Under the pieces are notes generated by a model. That model had not been told where the DNA came from and did not search any database. It saw only the letters and a list, made by a program, of their open reading frames with translations. Both the position numbers and the translations under genes were made by a program. From contig NC_090795.1 of assembly GCF_040054535.1 (NCBI RefSeq), positions 2,579,501 to 2,643,500 of the forward strand: 64,000 bases of DNA, written 5' to 3'. The stretch comes from Antennarius striatus (Eukaryota > Chordata > Actinopteri > Lophiiformes > Antennariidae). Positions 12,121 through 22,954 of the stretch are shown here, one piece after another (position 1 is the stretch's first letter; every line of letters starts with the position of its first letter).

Positions 12121-13895
12121 AATGACAATGGAGGGGCTGTCTATCGTGGGAATTTAAGGGGATTTACACAAATTATACAGCAAAGATAGAAAAATAATTT
12201 CATATATAGCACAAAAAATGTCTAAAAATAATCCATTTCATTTTTAAAGCTAAAAGGATCATAAATACATTATAATTCAGAAAAGATAAACTACTCACCC
12301 ACGCAAGTGACCCTTTTATGATGTAAACACAAATATTTATCACTGCTCCTGCTTCAATTCAACTATTTTCTCTTCCTCTTTTTTTTATTCTGCTTGTTCT
12401 GCAGCTTCTCTGAACACGCCTTGACTCGTATCTGCACATACACTCAAAATATTTCCTTAGCTACAGTGCTGACCACTGGGGACTTTCCACATATTTTAGG
12501 GATAAAAATACCTCATGCGTTCAAATATATGTTAGTTTTTTCATTCATTTACAACTTCCATAAGTCAAGACTAATAGAAAATAATCAGTCAATAGTCAAA
12601 TTCTGTCAGGGTTTCTTTTTTAAGTTAAGCCACCTTGAGGTTTTAGTCTAACCATAAAGAGCTTGATGACAACTGCAAATAACATTCTCCAAGTTCCTGA
12701 ACTGCCATCAGGTGTTGGGATGCAACGTTTTTTTATATAATTTTGACCATTACAGAAAAGCAAAGTGGAACAAATAACCGTGAAACCCCATTTGCCTATG
12801 AACACCATTAAATGTGGAGTAAGTTTAATGATGTGACCAGGATGCATTCCATTCATGTGAGTAATTCCTCCTTTAGGGTTTTCAGTGCTGTCTTATGCCA
12901 TCATGACTGGTTTTGAGGTTATTCTGGTAACACTGAATGCTAAGAATACTTTTCTGTCAGCCTGTGAGGGTTATTCTTAGTGCGTCTGTAAACAGGGAGT
13001 TTCCCTTTGCTTGTTCACCCACAATACAGATTAAAACTTGAAATGTTTTAATGGCTGACTAATTAAAATAATAAATGTGATCAGCCGTGATAATGAGGTC
13101 ATGAGTTCATTCATTCAGTAGAAATAATTTAAATAGTGTAAATTTCTTTATATACTAAAGGCTGTGGTGTTACGTATATGGAACTTTATGTATTGATATA
13201 AGACGTAGCTGCATGGAAGCTTTTTAGCAAGTGAGGGACAGAATTTTAATTAACAATTATAGCCTTTTGTTTGTGTTGGTTTTGCATGACATTTTCAGTT
13301 TTTTAGAACACCTTTACAATTCGAGGCAAACTGAATAAAAAGAGTTTTAATGATGTATGCTTGCGCTAAAGCTTTCTCGTATTCGTACAAATAAAGTGTG
13401 GCTGGATTGAGCAGAAGTCCTTTAAAATCGATTGAATTATTTGTAACTTTGTGGGAACCTGGCTTGGAGTCTGATCTTCTGTGATTATGGAAAACAGAGT
13501 TGGAAAAACCTTCAGCAAATAAAATAAAAAAGAAACAATATCTGCACTGATCACTGTAGTTCTCATTGGAAACATGGGAACCCAAACCAGCGCTAACAGG
13601 TGAAAAATGTTCTCTTTGTATTCAAGCATAAGACAAAATATGACATCATCATCATCATCATGAGTGAAGAAGGTGAATCCCTTTACAGACACACATCTGT
13701 ACATATATGGACACGCTGGACAAATCTGTGTGTGATTCTCAGCATGTGTCTCGTCGTGACTCCAGCATGAGTTTTTCCATCAATGCTGCTCATAACAGCG
13801 GTGGTTCCTCTTTTCCTCATATAAGACGACACCTCCCAGCTTCATTCATCACAAACCGTCAGCGAGGTTGAGCTGCAACTCACCGAGGAACAAAG
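12121..13895. other. Intergenic stretch before the chemokine cluster
   Basis: AT-rich sequence with no recognisable exon or long repeat. A TATA-like ATATAAG at 13819-13825 lies about 70 bp before the first chemokine start codon and is a plausible core promoter for it. Confidence 0.5.
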
Positions 13896-14863
13896 ATGAA
13901 GACGTGGACCGTTCTATCTGCAGGCCGCCGTGTGGGTCTGCTCCTCCTGGCTGTGATGCTGCTCTTCTCTGCGTCACAAGGTAAATTAAACTAAGATATG
14001 AATTGTCTGAATTTTGTCCTGTGAAACTTTAAAACCGTGCAAAACCGGGATAAACTTTATGTAACAATGAAAGAAGTTTAATCCATTTAGAACTTCAGTG
14101 AGCACAGATGTCAAATATTTGATGTTTCTGGTGCTTAAATAGAAAAATGTCATACTTTTCTTCATCATTATTACCCTCAAATCAATCAGTTATTACTATT
14201 ATTATTATTATTGAATAACTATCACCCCTAAAACACAGTCAGATGGTTTTCAGTTAAAACAAATCCTGAACCTAAATGAAGAACGACGTGGCTGCAGGTC
14301 GTTCCAACTCCATCGACATGATGCTGACCGCTCCTCGTGTGTGCTTCTTGCAGTGGATTCCTACATTCCAATCGTAAGTCTCCCCTGCTGTCGCAAAGTC
14401 AGCTCCATGAGGTTAACCGGAATCAGAGAGTGTTACGAGCAGAAGCCACGGGAGGGCTGCCACCACCACACTTTCCTGTAAGAGAAACACATCTGAACCT
14501 GAATACCACACAACATCAGGACCGCGTGTGACCGATTTGTGTCTGTTAATAGGGTTAAAACCTCCAACGAAAAACAGTGGTGTATCCATCCTGATGCGGC
14601 GTGGCTCAAGAAGGAGATTCAGCAGGTGGGAATCATTTCTCCTGGAACAGATCAGATAAAGCTTCATCAGACTGTATCTGCACGTCCTTAGCTACAGTTT
14701 ACTTTATTTATGCAATCCCACACGTGAATTAATTTGTAGTATTATTAATGCTACTTAAATGACAGCGTTGTCTCCTATCCTATATCTCATTCTACTGTCC
14801 CTCCCTTCCTCTCCGCTGTAGGGCAGACTGGCATGTCCTCCTGATCTGACGTTAGGTCGTTGA
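13896..14863 (+). CDS. CC-type chemokine with six cysteines
   Basis: A small secreted chemoattractant. Four exons (13896-13980, 14354-14477, 14553-14625, 14822-14863) join in frame to 107 aa. A hydrophobic signal peptide (LLLLAVMLLFSAS) is followed by an N-terminus ending in adjacent cysteines (SLPCCRKVSS, Cys40-Cys41). Further cysteines are at 55, 64, 80 and 99. The core WCIHPDAAWLKKEI matches the C-terminal strand and helix of CC chemokines (C-x-x-P...W). The two extra cysteines (55 and 99) are placed as in six-cysteine CC members that form a third disulfide. The four-exon structure is unlike the usual three exons, with the last exon supplying only 13 residues including Cys99. Exon 2 contains a consensus donor GTAAGT at 14374-14379. 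Which mammalian CCL it corresponds to is not clear. A polyadenylation signal lies at 15075-15080. Confidence 0.85.
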
Positions 14864-15316
14864 CCAGGCCTGTGAAACGCTACAGCAGAGCAGCAGCTGA
14901 TTTACTATTTATTCATTTTACACAGCACTCTATTTAAAATAAATTAAATATTTAAAGTTATTTTTATTATTATTATTATATTATTTTTTAAATTTATATT
15001 TTATGGCTGTTTTTTTTTTTATAGCTGTGAATAACAGATTGAACCGATTTCTTCTTACTGACCCTGGAGCCAAAAATAAATCTTATTTAAAATGGATTAA
15101 AAGGTGACTGACTCTTTGTTTTCTACCCGTGTGATGCCTAAAGATGGAAATAGTAGTGAAAAAAATATCACGTTAGTTACACCTTTACCAGGTCAATAAT
15201 CAAACTGGTAAACATACACCTTTTCTGGAAGCATTAAAACCATTTTACAGCAAATTTTTTTTAGCCGCAACCTTTCTTTTCCCCACTTGATGGCGATAAA
15301 ATACTGATCAAGCAGC

Positions 15317-15319
15317 TGT

Positions 15320-15383
<64 letters not shown>
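15317..15383. repeat. (TG)n microsatellite
   Basis: Nearly uninterrupted TG dinucleotides over about 65 bp, abutting the 56-bp tandem duplication that follows. Confidence 0.95.
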
Positions 15384-15385
<2 letters not shown>

Positions 15386-15495
15386 CTGATATATCATATT
15401 AAATTACAGAATAGTAGAGACAACACAACAAATGGATGTAGCTGATATATCATATTAAATTACAGAATAGTAGAGACAACACAACAAATGGATGT
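15381..15495. repeat. 56-bp direct tandem duplication
   Basis: Two identical 56-bp copies, beginning at 15381 and 15437, start 'tgtagctgatatatcatatt'. The duplication begins at the end of the TG array, which suggests replication slippage or repair from that array. Confidence 0.95.
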
Positions 15496-16356
15496 TTGGA
15501 CATGGATATTTCTAAAAGCACAAATGAGAATTTTGGTGTTTACATCCTGAACAAAGTTGGTACCAACAGATTAAATAAATCTTTAAGGATGAACTTTTCC
15601 TTCTAAAGGTCACGCATGAAAATTCATCTGGTTTAATAAGAACAAACCTAAACCAGCGGTTTACCAGTAACCCTGCTGCCTTCAGTCACATCAGACGATC
15701 CTCCCAGTTTCACCTGTCGTCACATGCCATCCTGGAAATCCACACACCTGTTTCTATGACAACCGTGTGCTGCTACAGACCACGTGATGTGACTGTTAGC
15801 TCTGACAAAAGCCAATCAGGTGGATGGACACTCCAGGGACTTGACAATCAACGTTTAAAATGCGCTGACGATGCAGATCATTCCAACCCCTTGCCAGTAT
15901 TTCCCAAGTCCCAGCAGCAGCAGACAGCAGCTGATTCTGGTGGTGAATCAGTGACATCTGGTGAAAGAGAAACTGACCATCAGTTCATCACTTCCCATCG
16001 GTTTAATGACAGAGACGACATCCGCTCTGCTGTGGTGAATGAAAATGTCTTCTCTCTCAGAAAAAGACTGAATAACATCAACTTCTAGGAAAACACGCGG
16101 TTTGATCGGCGAAGCACATGAAGGCGTCCTCCCAGTCATACATGATGGCGACACTTCCTCAAAAGCTACTCATTAATGTAGTGACGACTTAGTTATCAGT
16201 AATACTGACATGGGCTAAAATATGTTGTACATACAGAAAACGTGGTTCAGAATTGTCGCAATCCAGATCCAGCTGAGGTCAAAAGTCTTCACTAAGTAGA
16301 TAAACTAAAATATGGCTCTCACTAAATTAAATTCCTACTAGCTTCACTTTTCAATA

Positions 16357-16714
16357 CAGTAACCCCTCGTTACTCGCAGTTAATGCGTTACAGGAACCAC
16401 CCCCAAAAACGAAATTCCGCAATATAGCGACAAACTATTTTATTATTTACGGTAATTAACATAAAATGTTTCTGAACCCTCCACGTACTGATACTAAACC
16501 ACCTTCTGTCTGTATCACCATTTTTGATAGACTGTTTAAAGCACTTTTGTGTCTCACGGAAGTGCGCTGCGATCCGAGACTTAACGGAACGCAGCGCACT
16601 TCCGGATGCAGTCAGCCAATAGCATGCGCGTACGGTATCACGTGACTACCTACTAAAAATCAGAGATGTAGTGAAGCTGTGTGTGTTGATGTGCGAATGC
16701 GCGAGGGATTACTG
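16357..16714. mobile_element. Non-autonomous DNA transposon (MITE), pogo/Tigger-like ends
   Basis: A 358-bp element flanked by TA on both sides (16355-16356 and 16715-16716). It begins CAGTAACCCCTCG and ends CGAGGGATTACTG, which are imperfect inverted repeats of each other. CAGT ends with a TA target duplication are typical of the Tc1/mariner superfamily, pogo/Tigger type. No transposase frame is present. An internal perfect 15-bp inverted repeat (16557-16571 with 16590-16604) would form a strong hairpin. Confidence 0.8.
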
Positions 16715-17785
16715 TATGATTTATCACTTTCCAGAGGTCGTGACCGCAGGTGAGGCCTGGTATGTATTTGTATTGGTGAAGTAAGGTCTTGTGACGATTG
16801 AACTTGTCATTAAAGTCCACACGAACACTAAATTGGTCAAATTTTAATTTCTTGCGTTCTTTTTAAATGTGACTTTGAGATGCTAACAGTTCCAGATATT
16901 CACTCCGTGTCGATTGCAAACAGGATATGGTTTAAGGGGGATGTGGTTACTTGAAAAGAGAAAAGATTAACTTAAGCAAATAAGCTGATGTCTTACAGCT
17001 GATGCAGCACATTTTAATATTATTCTATAACTGTTTCCAGCAAATACTGAGAGTTTGATTTTAAATATACCTGATTCTACAACTTATTAAATGTATTTTC
17101 CTTTAAAGTGATTTCCTGTAAATGGAGAAACTCTGACAGTAAAAACAAAACATTCTACTGTGGATCTGAAGCCCCGTCAAAAACACCCCACATGTCACAA
17201 CTCCAAATGAGAAGTGGGGAAAAAAACGAAATCAGGAAGGAAGTTTCATTTATTTTAATATTCCTACCATCAACACTGAGATCAGTCATTCAGATTCTTG
17301 TCTTATGTCTGAACACAAAAGAAATACATGCTCGACAAAATGCACAAACATTTGAGGTATCTATGAAGTATTTTTACATCTCTGATCTGCATGATTCCGT
17401 GTTTTATTTCTTCCTTCACTCCTTCTGCTCTCAAATCCTCCTTCTGTATCTTTATAACTCAGATAAAATCAGATAATCCTTTATTAGTCCTACAAGGGAA
17501 AGTTCTAAACTCATGCTTACTCTAAACCAGCTGTTCCATCAACGTGTCAATACAATGTGTGCAAGTTTATGAAGATGTTAACTTCAGCACTGTCAACCCC
17601 TGTAACCCCACCCCCACCCCACCCCACCCGGGGTTATTTCTCAGGAAGTCCCGTCTGCAACATCACATGCTGCCCTGCTACCTTCTGCAGACATGATGAT
17701 GATGATGATAAATCTTTTGTTCAAATGCGACTGGAGAAAGGGAGGAAGAAGTGCTGTTGACAGGAAATTAATCATTTACGGATAG

Positions 17786-17787
<2 letters not shown>

Positions 17788-17822
<35 letters not shown>
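17788..17822. repeat. (CA)n microsatellite
   Basis: About 17 uninterrupted CA units in the intergenic stretch. Confidence 0.95.
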
Positions 17823-17823
<1 letters not shown>

Positions 17824-18690
17824 TAAAAAAGGGGACAGTCAGCAGGATTACAAACCGGATCGTGGAGCCATCGTGTCGCTGAGACCAACCGTCCAGTTCC
17901 TCTTCTACAAAATCAAAAATGAGGCAACTTGAAGGATATTTAATAAGTAATTGTTGTTAGAAAGAGATTTAGATGATTTCCCAGAAAAAAAATCATTAAA
18001 AAGTTGTTCTTACTTTCACATTAAGATCTTAAAAGTGCAACAAAGTCCTGATTCTGCTCTCAATCTGACGCGGTTCCGTCTCCCTTCATATAATCTTTTC
18101 ATTTTAGATAAAGCAGCACGTTTCCTCTGCCATCAGTGTTCCTGATGACCGCTGGGTTTCTGTACATGTGGTAAATATCTTTGCTTGCTGTTCTGCTCAA
18201 AGACAAAGATGAAAACTTTTTTTTTTAAAGGCAGAATTCATCCTCAAAAGTTCAATATGCAACCCCGCTGGCGTGTCATTCGCTGGGATTGGGTGGCGAC
18301 TCGGAGGAACATGTTGGGACACGACCGTGACATCATGACCTCGTCCTGCCCCGCTCGACAAGATCATCGTGACATGAATTTCACAAAACTTCCTCATCGT
18401 CATTTTCAGAAAATTCACACATGGAAAGAAAACATGCAGATTTACAATAAATTACCAGTTTAGTTGTATTTCAATTAAAGTTTTTGTGAATTAATAAACG
18501 CACCGATAGATTTGACATGGAGGAAGCAGCATTTCTGACACCTGACTTTGGAATGAAGAGATGAAAGTGCTTCCTGTTTAAAAGCTGCCAGTATCTTCAC
18601 CCACTAAAAAAAAATAAAATCAATGGTTCATTCATTGAGAAGAAGTGTGAGGAGAGAAAAACAACCCCCAAAAAAATGGGAAGATGCCTG

Positions 18691-18725
18691 ACCGGAGGGA
18701 CCGCTTCTTCTTTTTCAGGCCTGAA
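18691..18725 (+). promoter_or_regulatory. Copy 1 of the repeated chemokine upstream module
   Basis: This reads accggagggaccgcttc then ttctttttcaggcctgaa. It closely matches the blocks upstream of the two intact chemokine genes at 19787-19830 and 22809-22852. Here no intact first exon follows, so it appears left behind by a decayed copy. Confidence 0.6.
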
Positions 18726-18950
18726 CGACCAGATGCCTCCAGCATGCTGCAGCATGACGGGTCTGACATGAGATTATTTTGCATGTAAATTCAAGGGAGT
18801 TTATTTTTTTGCTTCCAACTTGCAAAATTTTGTCTTTCAATTCCTAATCTGCACCCTAATTCTTTGTCTCTTATTTCTTTTCACACAGGAAAAGCTACCC
18901 CCAAAGATCCTTCATCCTCCTCTCCTCCTTCTTTTACCTCTTCATCTTAG
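18691..18950 (+). pseudogene. Relic of a CC/XC-type chemokine gene
   Basis: The upstream module at 18691-18725 is followed within about 160 bp by a sequence resembling the last exon of the neighbouring chemokines. After an acceptor ending at 18888, one frame reads KATPKDPSSSSPPSFTSSS and stops at 18948-18950. This resembles the Ser/Thr/Pro tails encoded at 20475 and 23547. Compared with those exons, there is one extra A after the acceptor, so the tail is out of phase with a normal exon 3. No exons 1-3 lie between the two pieces. I read this as a third tandem copy that lost its middle by deletion. The tail match is low complexity, so the upstream module carries most of the weight. Confidence 0.5.
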
Positions 18951-18972
18951 CCGCCTGCTGCCTGCATGCTAC

Positions 18973-19023
18973 CATTCATTCATTCATTCATTCATTCATT
19001 CATTCATTCATTCATTCATTCAA
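18973..19023. repeat. (ATTC)n tetranucleotide repeat
   Basis: About 12 CATT units just downstream of the chemokine relic. Confidence 0.95.
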
Positions 19024-19037
19024 TCATCGTCAGCTGT

Positions 19038-19141
19038 TTACCCAGAACACAGGCTGAGGGTTCTGCTGAAGCAGGCCACTGGTGAGAGGCGGGGTACACC
19101 CTGAATGAGTCGCCAGTTCATCGCAGGGCCACACAGGAAGA

Positions 19142-19203
<62 letters not shown>

Positions 19204-19275
19204 GAGGACATTCAAACTCTGTACACAAAGGCCTTCAGGTGGAATAGAACTCACGACAGCTCCATTGTGCTGACT
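19038..19275. repeat. Degraded fish dispersed repeat containing a (CA)n expansion
   Basis: The segments 'gaggcggggtacaccctg', 'tcgccagttcatcgcagggc' and later 'ggacattcaaactctgtaca' follow the order of a dispersed repeat that is very common in fish genomes. Its central short tandem region is replaced here by (CA)n at 19144-19200. Family assignment is from memory. Confidence 0.5.
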
Positions 19276-19786
19276 CGGGCTTAAAATCAAATATTGAATT
19301 TGTAATCATGAAATCACTGATCAATAAATAAATAAAATAAAAATAAATAAACTACCTGAGGTGATTAAATAAAATTATGTTCAATAAAGTATGATGGAAG
19401 TGAATTCTGGCTTTATAGATTCTGAGATTTGAGTCCAAATTTTGAGAGTGAAGTCAGAATTATGAGGATAATGTAATGAGTTTGAGATCAAAGTCAGAAT
19501 CCTGATGTTAAAGGGATTATTCTAAAGGGATTATTCAGTGAATCAAGTCAGATTTCTGACTTTGATGTCAAAATTCTTTGGGACAAAAAGTGACAATCCT
19601 CAGATTCCTGAATGAATGATGCAACATTCTGTATGTAGTCGTATCAGGAAATTAGGAAAACCCATGACCAAATGTTCCAAACCATACATTATGATGAAAG
19701 TTCTTCCCGTTTGCTAGCTTTCAGTAACTCCACGGCGTTCCCCGGAAGAACGAGGGGGGGGGGGTGAAAGAAAGAAAGAGGAGCAT

Positions 19787-19830
19787 GACGAACCGGAGGG
19801 ACCGCTTCTGCTTTTCAGGCCTTAAGTATC
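19787..19830 (+). promoter_or_regulatory. Copy 2 of the chemokine upstream module
   Basis: Reads gacgaaccggagggaccgct followed by tctgcttttcaggccttaag. It starts 140 bp before the start codon at 19927. It matches the block at 22809-22852 at nearly every base, at almost the same distance from the start (146 bp there). Such conservation in otherwise diverged flanks suggests a core promoter or immune-response element. Confidence 0.6.
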
Positions 19831-19926
19831 CCTCGTCTCCGTCAGCCTCAGCACTCCGAGCTCCTGAAGAGGAAGACGACCATCCTCCATCCATCCCTCT
19901 CACAATCCTCTCATCCTCTCTCCGAC

Positions 19927-20574
19927 ATGAACGCTGGAACCCTGATGAAGAGCGCGCTGGTCGCCGTCGTCCTCCTGGCTCTGATTGGCTCTGGATCAGC
20001 AGGTGAGACCCGGGTTTGGACCAATCGGCCTTAAATCCTGACAGGAAGTGGTTTTTTGTTGGTGTTGAAGAACTTTCTCTCCTCTCCTCAGTCAACAAGC
20101 TGTCCTCCTGCTGCAAGACGGTGAGCAGCCAGCCAATCAGCGGGCCCATCACCGGCTACATGGTGCAGAAGGCCAGCCCCCCATGTGTGCGAGCCATCAT
20201 GTGAGTCCCATCTTCATTCCTTTGAATCGATTCTGATCAGAAGAAATCCTTTCCATTCATTTCCCGGCTCAGAGAGAAACAGTTCATTCATTTCTCTGTC
20301 CTTCCTGCAGCTTCCAAACAGAACAGGGTCTTTTCTGCAGTCAGGTCAACGCTCCCTGGGTTCGCCGCAAGATCATCGCCTTCGAGTGAGTTTGTTTCCA
20401 CCCGTTGTTTTGCTCGCACTCGTTTTCTTTTCTCCATTGTTAACATTTTTCTCGTTTTTCTCTTTTTCTCACAGGAAAGCCAAAGCTCTGGCCACGCCTT
20501 CGTCCACCGCCTCCCTCCTCTCCATCATCACATCCACCGCCTCACCTCCTTCAGCCTCCTCTCCCTCCCTCTGA
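19927..20574 (+). CDS. CC chemokine, four-cysteine type with Ser/Thr/Pro tail
   Basis: A secreted chemoattractant. Four exons (19927-20002, 20092-20200, 20311-20385, 20475-20574) join in frame to 119 aa. The signal peptide is MNAGTLMKSALVAVVLLALI, with cleavage likely near GSGSA. The mature part begins VNKLSSCCKTVSS and has the canonical set Cys32-Cys33, Cys57, Cys71, with PWVRRKIIAFEKAK as the C-terminal helix. A short tail rich in Ser, Thr and Pro follows, encoded by its own exon. The gene is a tandem duplicate of the one at 22955: signal peptide, exon phases, upstream module and 3'UTR all match. The 3'UTR has AU-rich motifs (near 20761-20779), expected to give a short-lived mRNA, and AATAAA at 20818-20823. 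It resembles fish-specific CCL families; I cannot name the member. Confidence 0.88.
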
Positions 20575-21697
20575 TCGCCCTCTCCTCCCCTCTCCTCCTT
20601 CCTTCTCACTCCCTCCTTTAACTTAAGATGACTATTAATTTCTGTTAATTCATTTTGAACGCAAATATTTATGAGTTTAATTTAACTGACCAGTGCTGGG
20701 AGAAGATTTAAATTTTTATCATGCATCTTAACTTGAAATTGTCCTGAGAAAGTATTTTGAGGTATTTATATATTTATTAAATTCATTTTTGAAGCTTGTG
20801 AAAACTTGTTGCTCATGAATAAACGTTGCATCAAAAGACGTTCCGAGTGTTTATCTTCATCTGTTGTGACAGTTTCATTTCTTGCAAAAGCAGGAAGCTC
20901 TAAAGTTTCTGGTAGTTTCATCCGAACATGAATCAAACATGAAAAACGTGATTCATTCTTATTTACTTCCTCTAATTGAGTTCATTCAACAACCACAATC
21001 ATTACTCAATAACGGAAAACTGAACTCCCGTGTGGACAGGAAGCTTTGAAATATGCCAGTTCCAGTCAATTTCCGTGAACAATCTCTACTTGATTGCTGT
21101 AAAGGAAAGAAGAGAGAATCCTCCTGCGTTGTCGATTTGTGCATCCGTGTGCATATGTTAGTCAGACAAACGTCATGCAGACGATACACACTTCAGAAGA
21201 AGAAAGGACTAATTCCAATTCCAATCCGCCCCTCAGCCCTACCCTTCCGTTTTGCATGTAGGATATCGTTTCTGTCCTGCTTTGCAAACAGAGGCAGCAA
21301 ATATTAAAGACGACGAGCTTTCTGGTAGAGGAGGTGTTTAAATGTTCTTTACCTTTACATATCAGCATCATGGCTGTAATCAAAGGGCCTGATGTAACTA
21401 ATAAATGTAACTAAATGTAACTCAATATAATTTAAAATAAATATAACTACCCCTTAATGTTGAATTACCCTGAATTTATTACTTATTCAAGTTACAAACA
21501 TTACAGTTACACAGAAAACACATGTTTGTTTGTTTCTCTGTTCTAACATTAATCCTTTTAATTTATCAGGTTATTAAACCCACAGAACTCCATCAATCAA
21601 GGATCAAACTATCAATCAATAAAGAAAAATAACATCAAACACAAATCAAGACCTTAAAACGTTTTTGTCCATGTTAAAATGGACTTACTGTAAGTAC

Positions 21698-21717
21698 TGC
21701 ATTGTGGGAAATGTAGT
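21698..21717 (-). promoter_or_regulatory. Candidate ZNF143/THAP11 (SBS-type) site
   Basis: On the minus strand this reads ACTACATTTCCCACAATGCA. It fits the composite ACTACAnnTCCCAnnATGC motif bound by ZNF143 and THAP11 at many vertebrate promoters. It lies just beyond the body of the tRNA-like repeat. Confidence 0.5.
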
Positions 21718-21750
21718 TTACATGGGGAGGTAGAGTGGCAGGCAGACCGT

Positions 21751-21969
21751 TTGTGGAGCGCCTCTAATGAGCGACTTGTGAAGGGGGGGGGGGCGCGCCT
21801 TGCTCAAGGGTTTCTCGGCAGTAATCTGGAGGGTGGGCTGACACCTCCCATTGTTAGCTCACACTACAGGTGTTTTTTTTTTTTGGGGGGGGGGGGCGTG
21901 AGCGGGAATCGAACCGCCGATCTCCGGAGCATTGGACGACCCGTTCTACCGCTGAGCCACTGCCCTCCC
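21751..21969 (-). mobile_element. tRNA-derived SINE-like element
   Basis: Read on the minus strand from 21969, the head carries a tRNA-like A box (GTGGCTCAGCGGTAGAA) and B box (GGTTCGATTCC) at tRNA spacing. A body follows that includes CCCTTGAGCAAGGCGCG. This resembles a dispersed fish element. The T stem has mismatches and poly-T/poly-G runs interrupt the body, so it is not a functional tRNA gene. Boundaries are approximate. Confidence 0.6.
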
Positions 21970-22808
21970 CAAAAAGAAAAGGAAAGGAAAAGGAAAAATA
22001 AATGTGTAATAGGATTGTTTAAATGCTGTTTAGGACAAAAAACTATAAATATCCTGTGAACGAGATCAGATTTATCGACTTTTGTTCCTTATTTGGTCAT
22101 CGACTCACCTGATTTAACTCATCTTTGTACCACCAGCCTGAAAAAAGTCTCAAAAGCCTTCCAGAATTTTGAGACTTCTACAACATAAATTTGTTATTTG
22201 TTTCCTGACGTAGACAATCAGACACATGCCTCTGCATTTTACATATGATAAAATTCCAGGTTTAGCAAACATTATACTAATTTTTTACAAATTTATGTGA
22301 AGAAGTTTTTTTGGACAAAGTCGTCAGACGGTTCCATTGAAACCTTATTTTCCAAAAAATCTTATTATTTTTTTTCTGGTAATTCTTTAATAGTTCAGGC
22401 TTAAGAGGGTTAAAGGACATCACATCCTCTCATTTCCAGATGTAATCTATTACTTCACCCTCCACCAGCCCTCCCACTGTGTGTGTGACTAAACGTGTGT
22501 GTTTAGTCATTCTGTGTGACAGCGACAGGCGACCGATTGATTCCAACCATCACCTTTAATAAAACCTGAACTTCTTCAGAACTTTAATAAAGCTGTATTT
22601 AAAATAATCTCCACCAGTTTTCTGCTTATTTGACCCTTTAATCCAAAGTGACCCCCTGACTGTGGATTCCCTCAAACCAGACGTACATTTTCCAAATGAA
22701 ACGTCGTGATGAAAGCGTTTCCTGTCCGTGACTTCATGGAAATCCCTTGTGATCTCAGGGTTCATTCATTCTGATGCAGACGAGGTGGATGAAGAAAAAC
22801 CGTGGGTC

Positions 22809-22852
22809 ATGACTAACCGGAGGTGCCGCTTCTGCTTTTACGGCCTCAAGTA
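22809..22852 (+). promoter_or_regulatory. Copy 3 of the chemokine upstream module
   Basis: Reads atgactaaccggaggtgccg followed by cttctgcttttacggcctca. It starts 146 bp before the start codon of the XC-like gene at 22955. It differs from copy 2 at only a few positions while the bases around it have diverged. Confidence 0.6.
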
Positions 22853-22954
22853 CGGATCCTCAAGCCGGCCGTCTGCACACCGAGATCTCTGAAGAGGAAG
22901 CGACAGGAAGCACCAGCAGCGATCCCTTCTTTCATTCATCCTTTTTCTTCTAAG

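Larger units (their letters stand above)
14864..18690. other. Intergenic stretch within the chemokine cluster, repeat-bearing
   Basis: This contains the first chemokine's 3'UTR, a long (TG)n array, a 56-bp tandem duplication, a MITE and a (CA)n array at 17788-17822. A 110-codon open frame at 15756-16088 has no recognisable features. No exon of a known gene was found. Confidence 0.5.
20575..22808. other. Intergenic stretch between the tandem chemokines
   Basis: This holds the 3'UTR of the preceding gene, a ZNF143-type motif and a tRNA-derived repeat near 21.7-22.0 kb. No coding exon is recognised. Confidence 0.5.

Noticed and set aside
15756-16088. A 110-codon open frame on the plus strand
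   Set aside because: No recognisable domain, no signal peptide, no supporting splice or promoter context; an open frame of this length is expected by chance in 64 kb.
21890-21969. A functional tRNA gene
   Set aside because: A and B boxes are present, but the T stem has mismatches and the element continues into a SINE-like body.
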